A DNA stretch of 64,000 nt from Bradyrhizobium retamae (lineage in GTDB: Bacteria; Pseudomonadota; Alphaproteobacteria; Rhizobiales; Xanthobacteraceae): assembly GCF_001440415.1 (NCBI RefSeq), contig NZ_LLYA01000181.1:186001-250000 (forward strand), given 5' to 3'. The position numbers and the translations under genes were made by a program. The notes under the pieces were generated by a model. It searched no databases and was not told where the DNA came from. It saw only the letters and a program-made list of their open reading frames with translations. Each line of letters begins with the position of its first letter. Position 1 is the stretch's first letter. Below are positions 43,148 through 51,224 of this stretch, piece after piece.

Positions 43148-43164
43148 ATTCCAGGGCAGGGCAA

Positions 43165-43190
43165 ACAAAATCCCCCGGCGAGGCCGGGGG
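43165..43190 (-). terminator. bidirectional terminator (cold-shock gene / GST gene)
   Basis: Perfect 8-bp stem CCCCCGGC (43172-43179) with GCCGGGGG (43183-43190), loop of 3. On the minus strand it is followed by ATTTTGTTT, on the plus strand by a short AATTT. It sits 19 bases after the cold-shock stop codon. Confidence 0.75.
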
Positions 43191-43209
43191 CAATTTGCGT
43201 GGACGAAGT

Positions 43210-43419
43210 CTACGTGACCTTGAGGTTTTCCGCGGACGTCTTGCCGCGGTTTTCGACAAGGTCGTACTCGACGTGCTGGTTCTCGTTGAGAGTGGTGAGC
43301 CCCGCACGCTCGACGGCCGAGATGTGGACGAACACGTCCTTCTCGCCGACCGCCGGCTTGATGAACCCATACCCCTTGGTGGGGTTGAACCACTTGACGC
43401 TGCCCTTGTGCATCGCCAT
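43210..43419 (-). CDS. cold-shock domain protein
   Basis: A 69-residue single cold-shock domain with RNP1 KGYGFIKP and RNP2 VFVHISAVE, which binds single-stranded nucleic acid. The start ATG 43419 has GGAG seven bases upstream, and a nearby second Met (43413) follows. It is stand-alone, with an AT-rich segment (GATATAAAAAAG, about 43442-43453) upstream and a hairpin terminator downstream. Confidence 0.95.
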   Translation of the reverse strand: MAMHKGSVKWFNPTKGYGFIKPAVGEKDVFVHISAVERAGLTTLNENQHVEYDLVENRGKTSAENLKVT

Positions 43420-43764
43420 CGCCTGTCTCCAAGTTTGGTCTAGATATAAAAAAGACGCGGCCACGTTTTCCACGTGCCACGCCACAAACGGGCTTTCCGG
43501 TAGCTGCTAGATTTCCTGCTCGCGAAACGCACAGTCGAACGGCCTGAATCCGATTGCGCTTGGGATTGCAACACGAAATTTGGGCGTTCGCAAGGTTCTG
43601 GCGCGCTCCCCGCAATTCGTTCTGGTGTCGCCGGCTGTGGCAGCCGAACCACAATAGCGCGTATTCGGCAGCGCGCCGATTGACCGTTTGCGCGAACTAG
43701 GGGCAAATCGTTACGGTTTATCGGCATTTGCGCATTTTTCGGGCTCGCACTTTCGCCCTCTGGA
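43420..43764. other. cold-shock gene leader and promoter / beta-barrel gene promoter
   Basis: 345 bases with no gene. It holds the upstream region of the cold-shock gene (minus strand), including an AT-rich segment and an imperfect palindrome CACGTGGAAAACGTGG (about 43463-43478), and the promoter of the barrel gene at 43765. Cold-shock genes often have long structured leaders, but no hairpin was mapped. Confidence 0.45.
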
Positions 43765-44913
43765 ATGGACTGCATGCGCGGCTCACGGCGGCCTTCGCGA
43801 GCATGGAAAATCGGAACCGGGCACGCGCTTGCATGTCTGGCCGCCCTTGCGTTCGCTCTCATCAGCGCCGTGCCCGCCGCCCACGCGCAATCGCCGACGC
43901 CCACGCCCACCCCGACACCCACACCTTCGCCGACGCCCAGCCCGACCCCGACCGTGATCAATTCGACGGTCTCATCGGGCGCGACACTGACCAATCTCGG
44001 CAGCAATTTCCTGGAACGGCTGGGCAGCCAGTCGAGCAATGGCTTCAACCGCCTGCAGCGGACCAATCCGGGCGGCGGCGGCGCCTCCGAGAGCACGGAA
44101 GCGCCGCGCTACCGGACCTGGTTCGAAGGCTACGGCAACTGGACCAAGAACGGCGCCGTCGGCGATTTCGTCGGCGACAGCAGAAAGACCTCGGGCGGCG
44201 TGGCCGGCATCGGCGCGCGGGTGATGCCGGGCGTCAATATCGGCTTCTCGGTCGACCAGAGCCGTTCGGCGATCGACATTCCGTTGGCGCTGCAGTCGGC
44301 TACGATCGACCTCACGCAAATCGGCTTCACGGCCTCCGTCGACAGCGGGCCGTGGACCTGGGCCAGCGCGGTCGTGCACGGCTTTGGCAACATCAATTCG
44401 CGCCGAGACACGGGGCTCGGGATTGCGAGCGCCGGATACAATGCGCGGCTCGACGGCGTGTTGAGCGAGATCAGCTATTACTGGTCCAAGGACCAGGGCC
44501 GCATCGTGCCCAAGGCCGCGTTCGAATATGTCCGCGCCCGGACCGGATCACTGCAGGAGATTGGTGGCCTCGATCCCGTGGCGGCAACGGGCGCCACCGT
44601 GGAGCGCGCGCGGCTGCTGATCGGCGCGGAGATCGGCCATTACTGGATCTTCGACGGCAAGATTTTCGACCTGTCGGGTTACGGCAAGTTCGTCGACAAT
44701 GTCGTGCAGAATTTCTCCGACATCACCGTCAGCCAGGGCGTGCAGAGCATTACGTTCCAGGGCATCGGCGAGAGCCGGTATGGCGCCGACGCCGGCGCCT
44801 CGGCCTCGCTGAGCCTGACCAATACCGCACGGCTCTACGTCAACTACGACGCCAAACTCCGCGCCGCGATGCAGTCGCATCAGGGCACGGTGGGCATTGA
44901 GTTGAAGTGGTAA
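43765..44913 (+). CDS. autotransporter-type beta-barrel protein with Pro-Thr linker
   Basis: A 382-residue outer-membrane protein. The signal peptide ends near residue 41 (AAHA), followed by a proline-threonine/serine tract of about 20 residues (PTPTPTPSPTPS type) and a C-terminal barrel rich in alternating hydrophobic strands (SGGVAGIGARVMPGVNIGFS). It ends in ...GIELKW, the C-terminal aromatic signature used by BAM. There is almost no passenger domain between tract and barrel, so this is either a minimal autotransporter or a barrel with only a short surface linker. Confidence 0.78.
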   Translation: MDCMRGSRRPSRAWKIGTGHALACLAALAFALISAVPAAHAQSPTPTPTPTPTPSPTPSPTPTVINSTVSSGATLTNLGSNFLERLGSQSSNGFNRLQRTNPGGGGASESTEAPRYRTWFEGYGNWTKNGAVGDFVGDSRKTSGGVAGIGARVMPGVNIGFSVDQSRSAIDIPLALQSATIDLTQIGFTASVDSGPWTWASAVVHGFGNINSRRDTGLGIASAGYNARLDGVLSEISYYWSKDQGRIVPKAAFEYVRARTGSLQEIGGLDPVAATGATVERARLLIGAEIGHYWIFDGKIFDLSGYGKFVDNVVQNFSDITVSQGVQSITFQGIGESRYGADAGASASLSLTNTARLYVNYDAKLRAAMQSHQGTVGIELKW

Positions 44914-44920
44914 CGAACGG

Positions 44921-44940
44921 TACTAGTTCGTACTAGTTCG
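44921..44940. repeat. perfect tandem 10-bp repeat
   Basis: TACTAGTTCG occurs twice directly in tandem, eight bases after the stop of the barrel gene. Its role is unknown; it could be a remnant of a small duplication. Confidence 0.7.
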
Positions 44941-45019
44941 GCCCCACCGCGCCATGCACGGCCGGGCCCGCCACTCTGGGGGCGGCTCGGATATTTCGCG
45001 CTCGTTCAAGTGATGACGA

Positions 45020-45400
45020 TTATGGCTTATCGATTGCCTCGCCGCTCTCGGCCCAGTCCTTGAACGCGCCGAGATTGTAGACGTTGGGGTACCCCATATC
45101 CTTGAGCACCTTGCCGCCAAGTGCGGATCGTCCGCCGGATGCGCAATAGAGGATGACGGTCTTGTCCTTGGCAAAATTCTTGTCGTGGTAGGGCGTCTCA
45201 CGATCGGCGCGGAACTCCAGCATGCCGCGGGAGACATGGATGGCTCCTGCGACCTTGCCGCTCTTCTCCACTTCTGGCGCGTCACGCACGTCGACGACGA
45301 GGGTGTTTCCTTTCGCAATCATTTCCTTGGCCTGCGCGGGCGTGATGCGCGGCACCGCTGCGTTGGCGGCTTCCATCATCTGTTTGACGCTGGCGACCAT
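45020..45400 (-). CDS. single-domain rhodanese-like protein
   Basis: A 126-residue rhodanese fold (NTLVVDVRDAPEVEKSGKV) with an active-site loop CASGGRSAL that holds the catalytic Cys. It would bind sulfane sulfur. ATG 45400 has GAGGAG with 6-base spacing; the ATG six bases earlier is too close to this site. The next gene on the strand (45454) is an AhpD-like protein, 53 bases upstream, so they may be co-transcribed. Confidence 0.88.
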   Translation of the reverse strand: MVASVKQMMEAANAAVPRITPAQAKEMIAKGNTLVVDVRDAPEVEKSGKVAGAIHVSRGMLEFRADRETPYHDKNFAKDKTVILYCASGGRSALGGKVLKDMGYPNVYNLGAFKDWAESGEAIDKP

Positions 45401-45453
45401 AGTCATCTCCTCTTATGCTCGGTTGAAAGTCCTGGGTTGAAGAAATCTCTTCA

Positions 45454-46038
45454 TCAGATCGCTCGGCCGACCGTCATCGCCTTGCGAAAATCGGCGTCTG
45501 CGTCGATGAAGGTCGGCTCCGGGCCGGCGCCGACCGCATCGAAGAACCGCGCGACGAAACAGCGGAACGCGGCGCAGAGCGCGATGTCGCAGATCTGGAC
45601 GTCGGTGAAGCCCACCGCCCGCAGCCGCTCGATGTCTTTCGCCGTCACGCGGGACGCGTCGCTTGCGATCGTTTCGGCATAGCGCAGCATTTCGACGTCC
45701 CGTTCGCTTAGTCGCGCCGAGGCGAAGTTGCATCGCACGGCAATAACCGCTTCCTTCGAGCCGAGATCAGCGAGAAGCTGCTTGCCGTACACGTGCGAGC
45801 AGTAGGTGGACGGCACCTGCTTTGCGGCGACGAATGTGATCAGCCGCCAGTCGCGCGGACTTAGCGAGAAGCCGGTGCGGATCTTGTCGGCGAACTCCTG
45901 GTAGATCGGCAGAAGATCCGGCCGCGCGGTCCAGCAGCGCGTCGCGGACATTACGAAGCCGCTTTGGGCTTTCTGCGCCGCGTAGAGCTCGGCGATGCGG
46001 CCTGTCGCCTCAGTTTCGTCAACCGTCTTGAGAAACAT
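45454..46038 (-). CDS. AhpD/carboxymuconolactone decarboxylase-like protein
   Basis: A 194-residue helical protein of the peroxidase-related family (FVMSATRCWTARPDLLP, FVAAKQVPSTYCSHVYG). It has a single Cys followed by His (YCSHVYG) where AhpD uses CxxC, so a disulfide peroxidase function is doubtful. Start MFLKTVDETEATG at ATG 46038. It is divergent from an AraC-family gene, a layout that suggests the AraC protein controls it. Confidence 0.83.
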   Translation of the reverse strand: MFLKTVDETEATGRIAELYAAQKAQSGFVMSATRCWTARPDLLPIYQEFADKIRTGFSLSPRDWRLITFVAAKQVPSTYCSHVYGKQLLADLGSKEAVIAVRCNFASARLSERDVEMLRYAETIASDASRVTAKDIERLRAVGFTDVQICDIALCAAFRCFVARFFDAVGAGPEPTFIDADADFRKAMTVGRAI

Positions 46039-46274
46039 CCAAAATCTCCGTTCGTGAAACAATTTCCGCGGCCAGTGCCGTAATAAACCCGGCCGGTTCT
46101 GCCGCGACGGACCGGCTATGGCCTGGTCGACCGCATCGGGCGGGCCGGGAAAGCTCGCTTCAACCGAACCGGACGGTGAACTAAAGCCGGGCCAGCGTTG
46201 ACACAATGATCGGGGCGCTCAGATTCTTTGCCGAGACGCTACGCACCGTTTAGTGATCCAGCCCTGGAGGCCAA

Positions 46275-47306
46275 ATGGACGTTTTGTCCGAGGTTCTGCG
46301 CGTCATCCGTGTGTCGGGCGCCGTTCATTTCAATGCCGGATTTACGCGGCCATGGTCGGTCGTGACCTCCCCACCGGACTTGCTGGCTTCGCGGTTGATG
46401 CCGGGCGCGGAAGCGATCACGCTGTTTCATCTGGCAATGAACGCCGGCTGCTGGGTCACATGCGGCAAGCTCGAACCGATCAGGATTGAGGCCGGCGACG
46501 TTCTGGTGTTTCCGCGCGGCGATCAGCACGTCATGACCAGCGACCCGGGGCTTTCTCCCGTCACGATTGCCAGCATCTTCCCTAAGGCGTCGGCCGAGCA
46601 GATCACCTGGGTGAAGCATGGCGGGGGCGGGGAGGAGACGCGCTTTGTTTGCGGCTACCTGCATTCCGACCAACGGTTCGGGCCGCTGCTCGATGCGATG
46701 CCGGCATTCATTTGCGTCCGCCTGCGCAACGGCAAGGTCATCCTCGACGCATTTTCTGATACCGCGCGTTATGCGGAGCCGGTCACGCTCGATCAGGAGG
46801 CCGGCTGGTGGCAGGCTGCGACCGGTCAGCTCATCGCCGAAGCGATGCGGCCAGGTCCCGGAAACCGCGCCATGCTCGCGCGCCTGTCCGAGCTGCTCTT
46901 CATGGAAGTCGTGCGCTGGCAGCTGATCCATGTCGCCGAGGGGCGTCGCGGCTGGCTGGCGGGCCTCAACGATCCCCATGTCGGCCGGGCGCTGACGCTG
47001 CTTCACGCCGAGCCGGCGCGGCCCTGGACCGTCGAGGAGTTGGCAGACTGCGCGGCGATCTCGCGCGCCGCGCTGGGCAAACGCTTCGTCGAGCTGGTCG
47101 GCGAGGCGCCGATGACGTATCTGGCCGGATGGCGGATGCACCTCGCCAGGCGACTGCTTCGTGATAGCAGCCTCAATCTTGCCGAGATCGCTTCCCGTGT
47201 CGGCTACGAATCCGAAGCCGCCTTCAACCGCGCCTTCAGCCGCCTCGTCGGCGCGCCTCCCGGCACATGGCGGCAGAGCAAGGGGCTGTCGCAGGCCAGT
47301 GCATGA
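46275..47306 (+). CDS. AraC-family transcriptional regulator with cupin domain
   Basis: A 343-residue regulator: an N-terminal cupin-type sensor (LFHLAMNAGCWVTCGKLE, then VFPRGDQHVM) and a C-terminal pair of helix-turn-helix motifs (AISRAALGKRFVELVGEAPMTYL, LAEIASRVGYESEAAFNRAF). It starts at ATG 46275 with GGAGG upstream and is divergent from the AhpD-like gene. Inducer unknown. Typical of AraC proteins that activate the neighbouring oxidoreductase. Confidence 0.9.
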   Translation: MDVLSEVLRVIRVSGAVHFNAGFTRPWSVVTSPPDLLASRLMPGAEAITLFHLAMNAGCWVTCGKLEPIRIEAGDVLVFPRGDQHVMTSDPGLSPVTIASIFPKASAEQITWVKHGGGGEETRFVCGYLHSDQRFGPLLDAMPAFICVRLRNGKVILDAFSDTARYAEPVTLDQEAGWWQAATGQLIAEAMRPGPGNRAMLARLSELLFMEVVRWQLIHVAEGRRGWLAGLNDPHVGRALTLLHAEPARPWTVEELADCAAISRAALGKRFVELVGEAPMTYLAGWRMHLARRLLRDSSLNLAEIASRVGYESEAAFNRAFSRLVGAPPGTWRQSKGLSQASA

Positions 47307-47472
47307 GGTAGGCGTTCGGCGACGATCGAAGGATGGCGCGGTGCGCAGCCGCAGAAGTGCGGTCTCGGAATCTCGATGCCGATCGTGCCGCCGATTGACG
47401 CTTTGAGTCGGAAGCCGCCCACCTGGCGGCTTACGTGAGCAGCATCCGGCGAACGTTCTCGGAAGTCGTTAC

Positions 47473-48621
47473 TTACGTCCGATCGACCCGGACGACCCTG
47501 CCTTTTTCGATCGCGAGCGCCAGCCTGCCGTGCTTCAGCGCCAGCGCCGCTTCGCCGAATAATTCGCGGCGCCAGCCGTGCAGGGCAGCGACGTCGGCGT
47601 GGTCGTCGGCGGCGATCTGGTCGAGATCGTCGACGGTCGCGATCACCTTGCTGGCGACGGCGTGGCGCTCCGACGTCATCCGCAGCAGCACTTTCAGGAG
47701 CTCGACGGTCGCGGCGCCATTCGAACCGCCGCGCGGCTTTTCGATCTTCGGCAGCGTGGCGTGATCGCGGGCGAGGCCGCGCTGCACGGCCGCGATGATG
47801 TCGCTGCCCCATTTGGAGCGGTCAAAGCCCTTCGGCAACGAGCGCAGGCTGGCGAGTCGCTCGAGCGAGGTCGGGGCGTGGGTGGCGATGTCGCCGACTG
47901 CGTCGTCCTTCAGCACGCGTGACCGCGGCACGTCGCGGCTTTGCGCTTCCTGCTCGCGCCAGGCCGCGACTTCCATCAGCACGGCAAGCTCCTTCGGCTT
48001 GCGGACCCTACTCTTGAGCCGCTCCCAGGCGCGCTCGGGGTGGAAATCGTAGGTCCTTGGCGAGGTCAGGACTTCCATCTCCTCGCTGACCCAGTCGCTG
48101 CGTCCGCGCTTCTTCAGGTCGGCATCGAGGGCGGCAAAGACGTCGCGCAAATGGGTGACGTCGGAGATCGCGTAATGCATCTGCTCCGGCGTCAGCGGCC
48201 GGCGCGACCAGTCGGTGAAGCGGTGGGTCTTGTCCGGTCGGTGGCCGGTGACGCGCTCGACGAGCTGGTCATAGGCGATGCTGTCGCCATAGCCCAGCAC
48301 CATCGCCGCGACCTGCGTATCGAAGATCGGGTGCGGAATGGTGCCGGACTGGTGCCAGACGATTTCGATGTCCTGGCGGGCGGCGTGGAATACTTTCAGC
48401 ACCGCCTCGTTCCCCATCAGGCCGAAGAACGGCTTGAGGTCGATGCCGGGCGCCAGCGTATCGATCACGACGGCTTCGTCTGCGCTTGCCATCTGCACGA
48501 CGCAGAGCAGGGGGTAGTACGTCGTTTCCCGCAGGAACTCGGTATCGACTGTGATGACCTTGTGTTGGGCGAGCCGGGAGCAGGCGGCGGCGAGGTCGGA
48601 AGTGGTGGTAATCAGATCCAT
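47473..48621 (-). CDS. rnd: ribonuclease D
   Basis: A 382-residue 3'-5' exonuclease. DEDDy motifs: ITVDTEFLRE (exo I), FDTQVAAMVLGYG (II region) and HYAISDVTHLRDVF (III with the Tyr). A C-terminal HRDC-like helical region follows. It trims tRNA and small RNA 3' ends. ATG 48621 is the family start; 18 further residues are in frame upstream but do not resemble the family. Confidence 0.94.
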   Translation of the reverse strand: MDLITTTSDLAAACSRLAQHKVITVDTEFLRETTYYPLLCVVQMASADEAVVIDTLAPGIDLKPFFGLMGNEAVLKVFHAARQDIEIVWHQSGTIPHPIFDTQVAAMVLGYGDSIAYDQLVERVTGHRPDKTHRFTDWSRRPLTPEQMHYAISDVTHLRDVFAALDADLKKRGRSDWVSEEMEVLTSPRTYDFHPERAWERLKSRVRKPKELAVLMEVAAWREQEAQSRDVPRSRVLKDDAVGDIATHAPTSLERLASLRSLPKGFDRSKWGSDIIAAVQRGLARDHATLPKIEKPRGGSNGAATVELLKVLLRMTSERHAVASKVIATVDDLDQIAADDHADVAALHGWRRELFGEAALALKHGRLALAIEKGRVVRVDRT

Positions 48622-48872
48622 GAACAATCCATGACGCGTCGGACAGGCGTTCTGCCGAAAACGCTGATATGTCAAGGGTGTCGCGGAGGATTTGAGCCCT
48701 GCATTTGAGCCTGAGCACGGCTTTTTTGCGTCGGCTTGGGGGCTGGACCCGGAACGTCATCGCCTGGCTCGACGGGGCGACCCAGTATTCCAGAGGCGCT
48801 GGTGATTAATCGAGAGGCCGCGACGTGCTGGATACCCGCCTTCGCGGTATGACGGTGCTGCCTGGAAGTCGA

Positions 48873-48983
48873 TCACTCGTAGCGCACGTGCCGCGGCCGG
48901 CGCCGGCCGGACGGGATCGCGAGCACGACGAGGCAGAGCGCAATCATCACCATTCCCATAAGTTCGAAAGCAAAGGCGTCCAC
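48873..48983 (-). CDS. candidate 36-residue single-span membrane protein
   Basis: Reads VDAFAFELMGMVMIALCL then VVLAIPSGRRRPRHV. A hydrophobic helix is followed by a basic tail. GTG 48983 has GGGGGAG eight bases upstream. The size makes it uncertain, but the ribosome site and composition favour a real gene. No homologue recognised. Confidence 0.42.
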   Translation of the reverse strand: MDAFAFELMGMVMIALCLVVLAIPSGRRRPRHVRYE

Positions 48984-49150
48984 AGCAATTCTCCCCCGAT
49001 AAACCGATAGAATTGTGGGGAGTGCATTGAGCTTTTCTTAATTCCTGGAACCTGGGGCAAAGTGCGTCGGCGGATGGTGGATGGGCTCTTAAGGATCGGG
49101 GTTAACGGCAATAGCCGTCGTGCGAAGCCGCGACTGATCCTCATCGAAGT

Positions 49151-49459
49151 CTAGGCCGCTTTTGTGCGAATTGGCCCGATTTTCGCGAGGTCCCTGCCGA
49201 TCTGTCGCTTCGCGATCTGAACGTCGTAATCGGTCTGAAGATTCAGCCAGAGTTCGGGCGAGGTGCCGAAGACCTTCGACAGGCGTAGTGCGGTGTCTGC
49301 CGTTACGCCAGCTTCCTCATTCGACAATCGCTCGATGCGCGTCCGTGGAACGCCGCATGCCTTTGCCACCGCGCCGGGCGACAGCCCGAGCGGCAACAAG
49401 AACAAGAACTCCTCACGAAGAACTTCTCCCGGATGCATGGGGGAAAGCTTCTTAGCCAT
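49151..49459 (-). CDS. HigA/VapI-like antitoxin (no toxin seen)
   Basis: A 102-residue XRE-type regulator: LSPMHPGEVLREEFL, LSPGAVAKACGVPRTRIERL, TALRLSKVFGTSPELWLNLQ. This is the HigA family, which neutralises a HigB RNase toxin and represses its own operon. The expected HigB gene, normally just upstream on the same strand, is absent. An inverted repeat ATAGT-N6-ACTAT (49507-49522) upstream could be its operator. ATG 49459 has AAGGAGAAC upstream. Confidence 0.85.
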   Translation of the reverse strand: MAKKLSPMHPGEVLREEFLFLLPLGLSPGAVAKACGVPRTRIERLSNEEAGVTADTALRLSKVFGTSPELWLNLQTDYDVQIAKRQIGRDLAKIGPIRTKAA

Positions 49460-49558
49460 GATAAGGTTCTCCTTTGGCGCGAAGGCCATGCCTGACTTCA
49501 CGAGTGATAGTCAGTCAACTATGCGCTTCGCTTGCAATGACGTGGAAAGATCAGCGCC

Positions 49559-51031
49559 TCACGTCCCGCAAAACGTCCGCAGCACGCGCTGGTCGGGGAG
49601 CGGCGGCTCTGTGTAGGCCGCGAACTCCGGCTGATCATCGTACGGCTTTGACAGCACCGTCAGCAATTCCTCGAATGGCGCGTAGTCGTTATTCACGGCC
49701 GCTGCGATCACGGCTTCGACGCGGTGGTTGCGCGGGATGAAGGCGGGATTGACCGCGCGCATCGCGGCCTGACGCTCGGCGGCGGATTGCGGTTCGTCGG
49801 CGAGGCGCTGGCGCCAGCGTGCGGCCCACTCGTCGTAAGCGGCGGGATCGGTGAACTGATCGCGCGTCTTGTTCTCGGCGGGATCGCCGGCGGCATCGGT
49901 GAGGCGGCGGAACGTGAGGGTGAAGTCGGCCGTGTTCTTCGCCATGGAGTCGAGCAGATCCTGGATCAAGGCTTCGTCGCCGTCGCGCTCGGTGAACAGG
50001 CCGATCTTTTTGCGCAGGCCTGACTGATAGGCGGCGGTGAATTTGTCGGCAAATTCGCTGAGGATGGGTTGCGCCTGTTCGATCGCCTTGTCCTGGTCGT
50101 CGGAAAACAGCCGCAGCAGGCATTCGGCGAGCCGCGTCAGATTCCACAGCGCGATGCGCGGCTGGTTGGCATAGGCGTAGCGGCCCATCTCGTCGATCGA
50201 CGAGAACACCTGCGCGGGGTTGTATTCGTCCATGAACGCGCAGGGGCCGTAGTCGATGGTCTCGCCGGAGATCGAGGTGTTGTCGGTGTTCATCACGCCA
50301 TGGATGAAGCCGACCAGAAGCCAGCGCGCGACGAGGTCGGCCTGGCGGGCGACGACGGCTTCGAGCAACGCGTGATAGGGACGCTCGGCTTTCGCGACAT
50401 CGGGATAGTGTCGCGCGATGACGTGGTCGGCGAGCGCTCGCACGCCGTCAGTGTCGCCGCGCGCAGCGAAAAACTGGAAGGTGCCGACACGGACATGGCT
50501 TGCGGCGACACGCGTGAGCACCGCGCCGGGCAGCATGGTCTCGCGCATCACGTCCTCACCTGACATCACGGCGGCGAGCGAGCGGGTGGTGGGGATGCCG
50601 AGCGCAAACATCGCCTCGCTGACGATATATTCGCGCAAGACCGGCCCAAGCGCGGCGCGGCCGTCACCCCGGCGCGAGAATGGCGTAGGCCCGCTACCCT
50701 TGAGCTGGATGTCGCGGCGGACGCCGTCCTTGTCGATGACCTCGCCGAGCAGGATCGCCCGGCCGTCGCCGAGCTGGGGCACGAACTGGCCGAACTGGTG
50801 GCCGGCATAGGCCATCGCAATCGGATCGGCGCCCTCAGGCAGGCGCTTTCCGGCGAGGATTTCCGCGCCTTCGGGGGTCTCCAGCACATCGGGATCGAGG
50901 CCGAGCTGGATGGCCAGGGCCCGGTTCAGCTTGATCAGCCGCGGGGCAGCGACCGGGGTAGGGGCGACGCGTGCGAAAAAGTTCGCCGGCAGGGCCGAAT
51001 AGGTGTTCTGGAACGGGAAATGAATGGTCAT
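49559..51031 (-). CDS. selO: protein adenylyltransferase SelO
   Basis: A 490-residue pseudokinase-fold enzyme that AMPylates Ser, Thr and Tyr of target proteins. Marks: QLGDGRAILLGEV, IQLKGSGPTPFSRRGDGRAALGP, HGVMNTDNTSISGETIDYG and a C-terminal Cys in RTFCGT, the redox-sensitive residue of this family. ATG 51031. Stand-alone and divergent from aspS. Well conserved throughout. Confidence 0.95.
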   Translation of the reverse strand: MTIHFPFQNTYSALPANFFARVAPTPVAAPRLIKLNRALAIQLGLDPDVLETPEGAEILAGKRLPEGADPIAMAYAGHQFGQFVPQLGDGRAILLGEVIDKDGVRRDIQLKGSGPTPFSRRGDGRAALGPVLREYIVSEAMFALGIPTTRSLAAVMSGEDVMRETMLPGAVLTRVAASHVRVGTFQFFAARGDTDGVRALADHVIARHYPDVAKAERPYHALLEAVVARQADLVARWLLVGFIHGVMNTDNTSISGETIDYGPCAFMDEYNPAQVFSSIDEMGRYAYANQPRIALWNLTRLAECLLRLFSDDQDKAIEQAQPILSEFADKFTAAYQSGLRKKIGLFTERDGDEALIQDLLDSMAKNTADFTLTFRRLTDAAGDPAENKTRDQFTDPAAYDEWAARWRQRLADEPQSAAERQAAMRAVNPAFIPRNHRVEAVIAAAVNNDYAPFEELLTVLSKPYDDQPEFAAYTEPPLPDQRVLRTFCGT

Positions 51032-51224
51032 GACCTAAAGATAGGCGCAGCCCCGGAATAGGCAAACGCTCCAGACGCCGGCCTGCCGAAATGGCCGTTT
51101 TTCAGCCGAAAACAGCCCCGCCATTGGTTGCCGCCCCCGGCTGCGTCGGGTAAACCCTCCGCAACTTCGGACTGGCTTTGGCCCCCCGATTCTCAACCTC
51201 CGACATCTGTTTTTTGGGACTTCC

